From Epiperipatus broadwayi (taxonomy: Eukaryota; Onychophora; Udeonychophora; Euonychophora; Peripatidae), in NCBI GenBank assembly GCA_028023455.1, contig JAQFVV010012435.1:3224001-3288000 (forward strand): a DNA stretch of 64,000 nt, in the 5' to 3' direction. The first letter of the stretch is position 1. Every line of letters begins with the position of its first letter. Shown one piece after another: positions 12,959 through 22,938 of this stretch. The notes below the pieces were generated by a model. It was not told where the DNA came from and did no database searches. It saw only the letters and a list, made by a program, of their open reading frames with translations. The position numbers and the translations under genes are program-made.

Positions 12959-13867
12959 TTATGTAGTTTTGAATTTGCAAACATTGGGAGGTCTCGTGGC
13001 AGATGGATAAATCCTATAATATTCGGATTTAGTGATCCCTTTGTCCTTGAAAGTCCGAAGCACACTATTAATGAATTTATCACGGTCTTGTTTAATGTTA
13101 AAAGTGTTATCATGTACTAACTTTAATATTTTAATTTGATCTTGCATTTTATTTTTGTAATCAGTGTTATTTAATAAAACAAAGCGATTGCCTTTGTCTT
13201 CTTTGAGACAAATGATGTTGTGTGTTTTGAAATATTGTTTCGTATTTAATATGCTTTTATTCCATGCTTTGTCTTCTTTATCATTGAGATTGTTGTTTAG
13301 TAGTTTAGCTATATCGGTGATGATAGCGTCTCTTTGTGTGTTATTAATGAGAGATGCTTCGATGTCCGCTATTAGTTCGCGCTTAGGGGATGTCCAACTT
13401 CCTCCTACGTATTTAGGTCCGAGGGATAAAATTTTCTTGATTTCGTATGGTGGTGTAGTTGAGGTTTTGTTAACGAACGCATCTGTGTTAATGCCGCGGT
13501 AGTTTTTATTTTGTTTAATAGATAAGAAATGTATTTTATTTTCGAATTTTGCTATTTGAAATCTCTCAGTTTTGCACAGTTTATCTTGCATCCACTGGGG
13601 GATTACGTAGTTCGCGGTCATTTTGTTCCATCTGATTGTTTGTTTTTTAAATGACTCTCTGCATCCGCGTGTTATGTGTGCCAATAGTTGTTTCTGCAAT
13701 TCATTCCTAATTTTAACGTTATTGTAAATTGTTCTATTAATTTTCAACAAACAGGAATTGGGCATGACATTATAATCCTTGCACTTAGAGAAGAAAGAAA
13801 GTCTTTGCTCGTATTTGATCTTCGAAATTCCGCAATTTAAAATCTGTTTTTCTTGACCTCTATTCAT
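12959..13867 (-). CDS. PLE polyprotein, N-terminal part with RT fingers start
   Basis: A frame of 302 residues upstream of the RT palm. It is rich in Lys and Asn. A central part with KKILSLGPKYV (near 144-154) matches the conserved N-terminal segment found before the RT in PLEs, and the stretch LKEDKGNRFVLLNN (near 220-233) is the start of the RT fingers (K-x-D-K-G). The frame is lost after RPPNVCKFKTT. The following HKPGEPLR fingers motif lies in another frame (12892-13113), and the palm lies in a third register. The RT is therefore split by two indels. The Met at 13867 is very close to the element edge and may not be the original start. Confidence 0.85.
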   Translation of the reverse strand: MNRGQEKQILNCGISKIKYEQRLSFFSKCKDYNVMPNSCLLKINRTIYNNVKIRNELQKQLLAHITRGCRESFKKQTIRWNKMTANYVIPQWMQDKLCKTERFQIAKFENKIHFLSIKQNKNYRGINTDAFVNKTSTTPPYEIKKILSLGPKYVGGSWTSPKRELIADIEASLINNTQRDAIITDIAKLLNNNLNDKEDKAWNKSILNTKQYFKTHNIICLKEDKGNRFVLLNNTDYKNKMQDQIKILKLVHDNTFNIKQDRDKFINSVLRTFKDKGITKSEYYRIYPSATRPPNVCKFKTT

Positions 13868-13874
13868 TATGTAA

Positions 13875-13907
13875 TAAATGTGGTTTTATTTTCTCCTTAT
13901 TTGTAAT
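13875..13907. repeat. 33-bp direct repeat, right copy (target-site duplication)
   Basis: Identical to 11389-11421. See that entry for the interpretation. Confidence 0.85.
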
Positions 13908-13997
13908 TCCCTCTTTAAATTTTACACATATATTATTAGCAGCTCCCTCTTTCTATTTTTTATATAGCTAATTTTTTTAAAAGAAATATTTTTTACT

Positions 13998-14575
13998 TTA
14001 TATCAAATTTTTTTTTTAGGCCCAAATCTCTATTCAAAACTGGCATAATATTATTAATATAAATAGCCTCTTTTATTTTTATATCCCTTTTATTATCTGT
14101 AAATTGTATCATCCTTATACAATCCTTTTCAAAGTCATGCCCTGTTTTTAATTTATGTAAATATATCCATGAAATTTTTTCTTATTTATGTCATAATAAT
14201 CTTCTACATATTGAATTTTTGTTTCTCTTATATAATTTAATTTAAATTATTAATTTGACACTTTTTACAATTAATCTCATATATGCTATTTATGTCATTA
14301 TCTAAATTTTTATTATAAATACAAATATACTGATTTTCTAAAATACTAATCATATTTTTTCTCCTTTTATTAACTACTTTAACATTTAATACCTTACTAA
14401 ACTTTTTATTAATTTTACCTATAACTTTATTTAAATTTTTAATTACATAATTATTCCCTGTCTTTATACCTATATAATTAACTTTATTACTACTTCTTTT
14501 TTCATTATTATTATTTATACACTTTATTTTATTTTCTATTAATCTAATATTATCATTTATTAAATATGCTCAGGT
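13998..14575 (-). pseudogene. Older Penelope-like element remnant (linker and GIY-YIG)
   Basis: The minus strand encodes the C-terminal part of a second, unrelated-in-sequence PLE. From about 14570 down, an Asn/Lys-rich linker leads to SIYEINCKKC (first half of a GIY-YIG domain). After stop codons and a shift come KTGHDFEKD and then KEAIYINNIMPVLNRDLGL near 14012-14070, which is the typical PLE end. The coding strand is extremely A-rich. The stops show it is dead. The younger PLE at 11422-13874 is inserted just downstream of its 3' end. Confidence 0.8.
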
Positions 14576-15074
14576 TTTGGAATGCTAATAAATTATGATG
14601 CAAACTATCTCAATTTCCATCTCATATATAAAATGTTTTAAATAAAACATTATATATGATGAGTAATATTATCAGTTCTTTGACTTTCTTTGTAAGATTA
14701 GAAATTGAAAACAATGCAAGTATTTATTTTGATGAGTTTACTGAAGACAAAATTGAATTACAACATATTTTATAATTATCATAATAACTGTGAAATATTC
14801 TTACTAAATTATAGTTTTTGTTAATTTCAATGTTCACACTGCAACTTATTGTAAGCTATACTCTTGGAAAAGCTGAGGATTTAGCTCATCCCATGATTTA
14901 ACTGTTTATTTATGTATTATATTACCATTTATTTACTTTTCTATAAATAAAACATTACATAAATTTTTCATCTTAACATATGCTTCCAAGAGCTTTCACC
15001 ACCCTCCTCAAACACCTTTTACTGTAAATTTGAGTAATGAATTGTCATTAGATATTAATTCTATTATAAATGTT
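14576..15074. other. AT-rich non-coding stretch
   Basis: Nothing recognised. Confidence 0.4.
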
Positions 15075-15115
15075 CTCAAATTTGTTTCTGGCTTATGGCA
15101 TTCATCAATGAAACT
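15075..15115 (-). ncRNA. Degenerate hammerhead motif
   Basis: The minus strand keeps TTGATGA (C to T at the first core base), a GCC-type stem II and GAAAC (tttc at 15085-15088), but the cleavage triplet and helix III palindrome are lost. It is a relic of the family. Confidence 0.45.
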
Positions 15116-15164
15116 TAATCACATTTGAAGCAGAAACATTTATGCATCCAGTGATTATCTTTAA

Positions 15165-15330
15165 AACAGTATCAATATTCTTCATACAATAGTGTCACCC
15201 AGTGAAAGCCATAATAATCAATGGAAGATAGAAGGTTTGTACATTTAAATTTCTATCTAGTGACCATCCAATATATCCTCAGATTAGTTTCTGGCTTGTG
15301 GCATTCATTAATGAAGAGCTTTGGATTTGA
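15165..15330 (-). mobile_element. Decayed hammerhead-carrying element
   Basis: The body resembles the 48722-48890 unit in the same orientation: CATACAATAGTG, then ATAATCAATGG, then the ribozyme region 15274-15322. The core is mutated (TTAATGA for CTGATGA, TAATC for TAGTC), so cleavage is unlikely. Confidence 0.55.
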
Positions 15331-15349
15331 ATAGAGTAAAATAATACTC

Positions 15350-15606
15350 AAATGGCTTTATTACTTAAGAATGAATTAAAATTTTGAATGTCAGAAGTAG
15401 CAGAACTGAAATTGATCTGAGGACTTTGTGCTCCAGCATCTCATATTCTACCACTGAACTAAATCACACATGGTAACAATTCAATGGCTTTATTACTCAG
15501 TAGTTCATAAGAAGTTGAATACTGGAAGTACAAGAACTGGAATAAATATGAGAACCTTATGCTCCATTGTCTGACACTTTACCATTGCACTAAATCACAC
15601 AGAGAA
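15350..15606 (-). mobile_element. Tandem pair of family B tRNA-derived SINEs
   Basis: Two related units lie head to tail. Their tRNA-like parts are at 15384-15472 and 15513-15603, each preceded on the plus strand by AATGGCTTTATTACT. On the minus strand the A-box-like segment around GTTCAGTGGTAGAAT and the B-box-like CAGATCAATTTC are clear in the first unit and weaker in the second. Confidence 0.6.
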
Positions 15607-15619
15607 AAAACAAATAATT

Positions 15620-15830
15620 TTATAACTTCACATGAATCTTGATCATTGGTCTAATGCACAAAACTTAGCATTCATTGACTACTATGACTTGCACTGGGTG
15701 GCATTAGTGTATGGAGACAGTTACTACTGTTTTAATAGTTTGTGTATGCATAAGAAATGGTGATCATTAAAACAGGCAAAATTGTCCATACAGTAGTGCC
15801 ACTCAGTTATGACAAGCAAAAGAAATGGTG
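15620..15830. repeat. Fragments of the hammerhead-element body
   Basis: The plus-strand piece 15632-15720 (CATTCATTGACTAC..., GTGTATGGAGA) and the minus-strand piece 15764-15815 (AGGCAAAATTGTCCATAC) match the body and end of the 169-bp unit. They face each other as an eroded inverted pair. Neither contains a ribozyme core. Confidence 0.45.
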
Positions 15831-17059
15831 ATCATGTGATGTTAAATGGTGATTATGTGATATTTTAGTTTTTTACATCATCTTTAAACCATTTAATTAT
15901 CTTTATTGCATTTATACAAGCAAAATCACTTGTTATTGTCAGTATTTACCTTCTTAGCCAAAATGGAACTTAAGGGCTCATAAAATTGTTGTCTTTAAAA
16001 CATATAGAAACTTATCTGATGTCAGACCTTGGGTCTTTTTCAAATTCAACCTATTAGGTTGAATAAAATAAAGCAGTTGCTGCTATGTGCATAAAAAGCA
16101 TTAAATTCCTGATTTAAATTGGAGTTCTCATTGATAAAAATTAAACCAAAAACAGGACTGGGGATATAAATATTATAGCACTATATGACTTGATACTCAT
16201 GCTTTCAGCATGTGGCATTGATAACTTTCTCATTTTTTAAATAACATCCTTTAATTTTTTATATTTTTAGGTCTATCTCCTTGGAGACTAGTCTCCCATG
16301 GCTTTTTTAATTAAAGTAGATAAAAATATACTTTCATCAAGAACTTGTTACTAAATATACCAAGCAAAAAGAAAGTATTTTTTGTGTTAGTTATCACATA
16401 AATGGACAATTATATATCAGTAAATATGAAGATAGTTGTTCTAAGCTTAATTGTTTAATTAAAGAGCAGACTCAAACTTTGATTTAATAAAAAATATTGT
16501 TTTAATTGAAGAATTCAGCCTTCATAAATCAAGAAAAGAATATTAGTTGATATAAAAGCAAATTGACTACTGAACACGCCAAAATTGAATTTCTTAAAAA
16601 TATCTTAAATTGCTATTAAGGGAGGGGGGAAGGACATTGTTAGTCAAAGGACTCAATTATAATTTTAGACCTACCCTACTTTTATGTATTTTTAAAAATG
16701 AGGATATTAGGGTAAGGAAGATGCAATTCTTTATAAAAAAAAATATTGTTTTTGATCATGCTTCTGTTTTTTACTTTTAATTCAGACTTGGGTGTTGCTT
16801 TTACTTTTTACATGAACTCAGTTACAGTTTTCTTATTCTTTTTTTTTTTTAACGCTTCGTTTATAATTCAAGTAAATGTTTTTGGATAAAAGCTCAACTT
16901 GTTTGTTACTAAAATATCATATGATCCTTCAACAAGTAACTATTTGATTAGTTACATTTTAATAGTATTATATAAGTGTCATTGCTAAACTTATTGCTCA
17001 AAATCTTTATTAAGATTTCTGATGATGTAAAATTTTAGTTATCATTCAGAAAATATTTG
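15831..17059. other. AT-rich non-coding stretch
   Basis: No gene or RNA was recognised. Confidence 0.4.
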
Positions 17060-17150
17060 GTCAAGCGTTGATGGCCTAGCGATTAGCGTACGCTGACTTC
17101 TAAGCAGCCGGCCTGGGTTCGCTTGCCGGTCAACGCTTTGACACACATAT
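17060..17150 (+). mobile_element. tRNA-derived SINE, family A copy 2 (variant)
   Basis: Starts GTCAAGCGTTG and ends CAACGCTTTGAC, which can pair as an extended acceptor-like stem. The A-box-like TGGCCTAGCGATTAGCG and B box GGGTTCGCTTGCC are present. The tail is (CA/TA)n rather than poly-A. Confidence 0.85.
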
Positions 17151-17997
17151 ATATACATATTTTTTCAATCAACGTACATTTGTACACAGATGTTTTTCTT
17201 TAGATTTTGAAAAATAGAAACTTTTTTCAACATCTATAGCACATAATGTTTACAATATATGTTGAAGAATTCTCAAACTTTTGATTTAAATATAAATACC
17301 ACTGTACAAAAGAACTGTGCAAAATTCATTATAATAAATAATAAATTTGTTAATTATTCAGGTATTCATGTGGCATTGAAATATAACAGGCTAAGCTTTA
17401 ATTAAGAATCTTTAGCCCTCAAATCTGCCACTTATGCTAAATTGCAGAAGAATCTTTACAACATTGAGCATAGAAGATCACGTGACTCGTGATGCATTTG
17501 ATTTGCTTTTCTTGAATAAATAAATGCGCGATTCTGTTTGTCTTTTTTGTATTTACAAAACTGATTGACTTTCATAAATGGAAAGATTGTATTAATGAAA
17601 TGTTTTTAAATTCTATAAAAGATTTTAATTTACAAAATAAATATAATGAAATAATAATAATTAAAAGACTTCATTGGTCAGGAATTCATTATAAAGTTTG
17701 AAGACTGGCAATAATAGACTAGCATGATTCATGGACCTTAATCACCAGAATCTGCTACTTGACCGATGTATCAAACCATGTCAGCAATATAATTAAATAC
17801 AAACCTACCACTCATACAAAAGTTTAAAAATAGTTCAACTTTAGTTGAGAGCACTTTAATATCAGAAAAGAAACAAAAGTTCATTATTACATTACAGCTT
17901 TAAAAAAGCCTCTCTTATAATAAAAGTAGAAAACAAAGCTGAAAATGGCATGAGAAAAAGTAATTTTAAAGTTGTAAAATTAAAAACAAATCCATAT
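17151..17997. other. AT-rich non-coding stretch
   Basis: Nothing recognised except a palindromic GATCACGTGACTCGTGATG block near 17477. Confidence 0.4.
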
Positions 17998-18130
17998 GGC
18001 TTTACTGCTAGGGAGTTCATAAGAAGTCTGAGCACCAGAACTGTGAGCGCGAGAACCGATTCTGGGGCCTCCCCATCCCAAGTCAGTCATTCTAACAACT
18101 GCACCAAACTGTGCAGGTTGGTCATAAGAT
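17998..18130 (-). mobile_element. tRNA-derived SINE-like element
   Basis: The minus strand has an A-box-like TTTGGTGCAGTTGTTAGAAT, a B-box-like ATCGGTTCTCGCGCTC and a trailing GAACTCCCTAGCAGTAAAGCC-like segment that recalls the family B units. It has higher GC than its surroundings. Confidence 0.5.
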
Positions 18131-18502
18131 AATGAACTTTGAGAAAGTCGAACAAAGGTTTCACTCAAAAATCAATAATTCATGATCAATGTAGAGATTT
18201 AAAGGAAGAAGTTTCATCAGATGCCAATAAGGCTTAAGAATGATTTGTGAATTAAAACAGAAAAATAGATATTCATTGTTTTCTCTTCATCCTCCATTAA
18301 CTCTACATCTTTTACAGGTATCATGATGAATGATAGCATATAAACAAAATTCAAGTCTGCTCTGATTTGTGGCAAAAACTTATTCACAAAAATTTTGTAT
18401 ATTTTTTTTATATTTTTTTTTCAGCACAACTATTATATATATATAATATAAAGTGGTATAAATATAATAAACAAAGTACCTTAGAAAAACTCTACAAAAT
18501 TA
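18131..18502. other. AT-rich non-coding stretch
   Basis: Nothing recognised. Confidence 0.35.
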
Positions 18503-18542
18503 AAAAATGCCTATATAAAATTAATTTTATATAGGCATTTTT
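18503..18542. repeat. Perfect 40-bp palindrome
   Basis: AAAAATGCCTATATAAAATT followed by its exact reverse complement, with no loop. It would form a cruciform or an RNA hairpin. Confidence 0.85.
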
Positions 18543-18719
18543 ATTCTAGTGCATTTTGTTTATATATATATATATTAATTAAAACAAGTTATACATTTCA
18601 TAACTTGCTTTTAAGCTTGCATTTTATGATCACTAGATGGAGCTTACTAATAGCTCTAAACAAGTTTTGTTTTTATAAGTGCTGAAAGAGATAGAATTCA
18701 AAATATCTATCTATCCCTA

Positions 18720-18765
18720 CCTCCAGACCAGCTGGTTTCGAGCTTATGGCTCACATCAGTAGAGG
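18720..18765 (-). ncRNA. Hammerhead-like motif, long palindromic helix III
   Basis: The minus strand has stem I CCTCTA/TGGAGG, core CTGATGT (A9 of the consensus replaced by T), stem II GAGC/GCTC with loop CATAA, GAAA, palindrome ACCAGCTGGT and cleavage triplet GTC. Everything except one core base fits a type I hammerhead. Confidence 0.65.
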
Positions 18766-18947
18766 GGTGGGAGTCTAGAAATTACATCTAAGATACTAAC
18801 TCAAAAGTCAGCAGTTATAAAACATGTAGGCTGGATTTGAAGACATTTACATGTCTGATGAATTCATGCTTTCAAATTGATAAAAATGTGTTTTATAAGT
18901 GCTGACTTTTGAGTTAGTATTTTAGATCTAGTTTCTAGACTCCCACG

Positions 18948-18992
18948 CCTCCACTGATGTGAGCCATAAGCTCAAAACCAGCTAGTCTGGTG
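18948..18992 (+). ncRNA. Hammerhead-like motif, mutated core
   Basis: CTGATGT (18954-18960), stem II GAGC/GCTC, then AAAAC in place of GAAAC (18974-18978), then GTC (18985-18987). Two core changes make activity unlikely. Confidence 0.5.
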
Positions 18993-19249
18993 ATAGGGGT
19001 AATGATAGTGATTTTGAATTCTATCTATTTTGGCACTTATAAAAACAAAGCTTGTTTAGAGCTATTGGTAAGCTCCATCTAGTGATCATAAAATGCAAGC
19101 TTAAAAGCAAGTTACGAAATATATAACTTGTTTTAATTATTATAAGTGTACCTTTGAAAGTTTTTGCAATGCTATATATTGCAGAGACTATTACTATATG
19201 GTGAAACTGAGCTGAATTCAGACCCATATAGCTATCTGGTTTGGTAGAC

Positions 19250-19505
19250 AGGATTTGAAAACATTTATGTGTATGATAAATTCATGTTTTCAAATTGATA
19301 GAAACATGTTCTATAAGTGCTGACTGTTGAGTTAGTATTTTAGATTTAGTTTCTAGACTCCCATCTCTCCACTGATGTGAGCCATAAGCTCAAAACTAGC
19401 TGGTCTGGAGGTAGGGATAACGATAGAGATTTTGTATTCTATCTCTTTCGGCACTTATAAAAACAAAGCTTATTTAGAGCTATTGGTAAGCTCCATCTTG
19501 TGATC
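19250..19505 (+). repeat. Second right-arm copy of the fold-back element
   Basis: About 255 bp closely related to 18830-19085 in direct orientation, including a hammerhead-like motif at 19366-19412 (CTGATGT, GAGC/GCTC, AAAAC, GTC). Stem I TCTCCA/TGGAGG is retained. Confidence 0.7.
19366..19412 (+). ncRNA. Hammerhead-like motif, mutated core
   Basis: As at 18948-18992, but with a better stem I. It carries CTGATGT for CTGATGA and AAAA for GAAA. Probably inactive. Confidence 0.5.
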
Positions 19506-19609
19506 ATATATATATATATTCTTTCATATGTTTTTATCTCTATAATAGAAGTAGGCAAAATGGTGGTAATTGAGTTTTGTTTTAAAAAACCTAATTATCT
19601 TATTGTCAT

Positions 19610-20392
19610 TTCATCAATATTATTTCCAAACACTAACTGTTCACTACAGGATGAAGGTCTCTACAGATTTAATCCACTTTTTCTGTTTAATAGCATTTTT
19701 TTTCCCACAACACATCAGCAAACTTTTTTATTTCATCCATTATTTTCACATGTAGTGATATTTTGCAATCTCTTGGGATCCAATTTACTTCAATAATAAT
19801 TATTTTTTCTATCAATATATCCTGTTCAGTCTCTTTTTTAATGAGATCAGTAATACCTATTAGTTCTTTTAATTTTTTCTTTTTACAACATTCATCACTC
19901 CATACTTTGTTGAATAATTTAGAGTTTCTGTATTGTTTTTCTGTAAAGTGTCAATGTCTTAAATCCAGAGATAAAAATTGATAGACAAATCTCTTAAAAA
20001 TGTTTGTTTTAAGACATACAGACATATTTCTTTTTAATATCAAATTATTTCTTCTAAAGTCATTCTATTACAATTTTAATTCTATGACAAATTTCACCCA
20101 TTGTTTCCATCCGTATTAAAGATCTGACCAAGGTATTTATAGTTATTATCTTCTAATTCATGATTACAAATCTTTTTTCTTTTGAAAAAATCCATTAAAG
20201 ATTGGTCGAGTCTTTATTTGGTCCTATTTTTTTATTTTCATCGGATAACGCTTGCAATATTTCCTGTAACTCTGAAATATTATTTTCATAAACAAGCACG
20301 CTATCTGCAATTTCTAGATGACTTGAATAATCTTCTATCTCCATTTACTTTTATTCCATTAATTTCCCATTTTAATCCACAAAATTGAGATT
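19610..20392 (-). pseudogene. RTE retrotransposon 3' fragment
   Basis: The minus strand matches the C-terminal third of the RTE RT and its 3' end (compare 49488-50290). It starts around the FCGLKWE region near 20385 and ends with a worn tail near 19615. Many stops and indels are present. Confidence 0.75.
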
Positions 20393-20615
20393 AAATAAAG
20401 TATTAAAAAATCTCCACTATCACTACATGATGCTCAAATGTCTAAAAAGTTGACAGCATAATAAATAAATAATTATTATTACGTCATTTGGGTTACTAGT
20501 AAATTTACCTGTTGACTAAGTTGAGCAGTTTTTACATTCTATCTTTTCTAACACACATGCATTTAAAATAAAATAGAAAATCATATATTATAATAGCAGC
20601 AAAAAAAAAAACAAT

Positions 20616-21386
20616 TTGGTAAAATTCTTCCATGACCATGGTTTCATCTATTAACAGATAGACTTTTTTTTTCATATGTCATAGCATCTGCCGGGATGCG
20701 AACCCGCAACCGTCTGCAACCAACTGCTTGTTTGCAAGGCAGATGCACTGACCTTTTGGCTAACAATGATTGACACAGATAGACTTTTACATGTGAAATT
20801 CAACAAGATACAAACAACATATATATATAGAAAACAAATGTGAAATCCAACAAGTTACAAACAACAGACATACATACAAAACAAAATAGACTTTGCTTCA
20901 TTCACTTCAAAAACCGACTTCCTTTAACATTAAAGGATATTTTCATCAAATTGATAGCTTCTGACTCAAGAAAATTTTCTTTTTAATTCATTTTTGTTTT
21001 ATAAAAAAATAATCTCTGTAACACAAATAATGAAAATAATCGCCATCGTGAAATAATGTCCATTTATGTGATACCAGCATGATAGTACACAATTGATTCA
21101 AAAACTAAGACAATATTGCTATTCACTTTTAATGCAATGTGGAAAGTGAATTAAAAGAAGAGTAAAAGAAACTCTGGTGGTAAATTTTCTTGAATCTGAG
21201 GCCATCAATCTTATAAAGGCATCTTTTGATTTTAAAAGAAATTGTTTTTTGAAGTGAATGGTGGGAAGGCTTTTTTGTCTTGTATATACTGTATATATAT
21301 ATGTTGTTTGTGTCTTGTTGAATTTCACTTAAAAAGGTCTATTTATTAATAGATGAAACCATGGTTGTGGAAGAATTTGAGTAAAC
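20616..21386. mobile_element. Long inverted-repeat (fold-back) element with nested SINE
   Basis: The left arm begins GGTAAAATTCTTCCATGACC (20618) and the right arm ends in a matching inverted form (21353-21386). The inner parts also match (for example TGAAATTCAACAAG near 20803 and CTTGTTGAATTTCA near 21315). A tRNA-derived SINE has been inserted in the left arm at 20668-20774. The centre is not coding. It looks like a non-autonomous DNA transposon or fold-back element. Confidence 0.75.
20668..20774 (-). mobile_element. tRNA-derived SINE, family A copy 3, with 14-bp TSD
   Basis: The minus-strand B box GGGTTCGCATCCC and end ATGCTATGACATATG are followed by an A tail. ACAGATAGACTTTT occurs on both sides (20654-20667 and 20775-20788), a clear target-site duplication. 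Confidence 0.9.
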
Positions 21387-22828
21387 TTTTATGTGAGTTC
21401 TATTTTATCTATCATTACTACTGTAGTGGTAGGCAGTATTTAATATACATAATAGAAAATCATGTGCCATTATATATAAATACAGACACAACTTGCAACA
21501 ATTTAAATATTTTTGTGTTTACATTTTATTTTTGAAAAACAATAATTATAAATTTAATACAATTTTATTAACTTTACAATACTTTTAATCAAAAATGTAA
21601 TAAAAATTTGATTAATTTATTTACCTTTCTAGCAGAGTTTTAATAAACCTATTTTGAAATTAGATTCATAGTATCCGACAATAATCTAAGATAAAAATGA
21701 AACATTCTTTTTAACTTGACAAAAGTAATGCAAATGTTTCCTGCTTTCTTAAACAAAATGATGGGGTTGTCAAGGACCATTAAAACAAGAGAGGAAATGC
21801 TTCTATAAAAATCGAATCCTTTTCCATGTCATACAAATATATATAAAATAAAAAATTATGAAAACATGACCATTATAAACATGACATACTTTTATATAGC
21901 AAATCAATAATAATGACTGAGAATGTAGAGATAAAAGACAAACACTGGAGAGACTGTTTCGTCTTGTAAAAATATTATTTTAAAAAAATAATATAGAAAA
22001 GCAGAAAACGATAAAAAGTTTAATGTCTTAAACAAACAATAATCTATATTTAAATAAGAAACATTATATATATGGAAAATTTTCCCTTTTGTGATTTTTA
22101 GTACAATATAATAATAAATTCGAGAATTGAACGTTCCTAGATCGAAGCTCGATCAGTCACTTCTGGTCCAAGAACGTCACGTGATCTTTCAAATTCTTAA
22201 CCATTCATTTAAATTAATATTGGAAAGAGTAAAACAAAATCTGTAATATAAATTTCAAACTAACTTAAAAACCTAATTAATTGCATTTATTATAAAAAAG
22301 AATACATAGAACAAGTAAACAAATAAAAAAAAAACATCAAATAGAAATAAAAAAGAAACGAAGTCTAAATAATAAATATATGTATGATAACTAAAGTTTA
22401 CTTAGACCTTAACGATTTTTGAAAGCCTCCTTTATTTACATGTATATTAATGGAATTTACTTAAAGAAAGATGAGTAACTAAACTAGTTAGAACTGGCCT
22501 GAGATGGAAACAACAGATCAGCGATAATAGGCTCTGTTTATTAAGACCCATAATTATTAAGACCCCCAGCTTGCACTAACTATGCCTTTTGTTAAAATCA
22601 AAATATTTTACCATTTGCTCAATTGTTATATATTTAGTTGGAATTTAATACATCTTCTCTTCATATAATTGTAGGAAATTAAACGTTATCTATATTTGAA
22701 TAGTTAGGAATATAATTAATCTTTTGTATATAGCTTTGGTTTTGATTTAATTAAACTTATAACTATAAGTAATTATTTCTCATTTCCCCTATATTTTTAA
22801 AATTATTACATGTAACAAGAGAATATGA
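21387..22828. other. AT-rich non-coding stretch
   Basis: No gene was recognised. A moderately GC-rich island near 22135-22190 has short self-complementary pieces (GAACGTTC, GATCGAAGCTCGATC, CACGTG) of unknown meaning. Confidence 0.4.
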
Positions 22829-22929
22829 GGTCAAGAGGTCAGCGCGACTGCCTTGCTCTTGCAGGCAGTTGCCCGGGTTGCGGGTTTGCATCCCGGCCGA
22901 TGCTATGACATTTAAAAAAAAAAAAAAAA
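22829..22929 (+). mobile_element. tRNA-derived SINE, family A copy 4, with short TSD
   Basis: Starts GGTCAAGAGGTCAGCGCG, B box GGGTTTGCATCCC, end ATGCTATGACA and a 16-17 base A tail. AGAATATGA flanks it (22820-22828 and 22930-22938). Confidence 0.88.
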
Positions 22930-22938
22930 AGAATATGA

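Larger units (their letters stand above)
11422..13874 (-). mobile_element. Penelope-like element (PLE), endonuclease-bearing
   Basis: A minus-strand retroelement of about 2.45 kb with an upstream region, an RT and a GIY-YIG endonuclease. The 3' end carries a CGTTCAGCC-type terminal segment (near 11487-11500) followed by a short TTA/AAT-type repeat. The 5' end stops only a few bases before the first Met of the frame, so the copy is probably 5'-truncated. Two frame breaks in the RT (between about 12948 and 12985) make it non-autonomous. It sits in the remains of an older PLE on the same strand. Confidence 0.9.
18570..19150. mobile_element. Fold-back element with a hammerhead motif in each arm
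   Basis: The left arm (about 18570-18830) and right arm (about 18895-19140) are inverted copies of about 250 bp around a 60-70 bp centre. Each arm holds a hammerhead-like motif (18720-18765 minus; 18948-18992 plus). There is no protein. The outer ends share AAACAAGTTAT and its complement. A further right-arm copy follows at 19250-19505. Confidence 0.75.
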
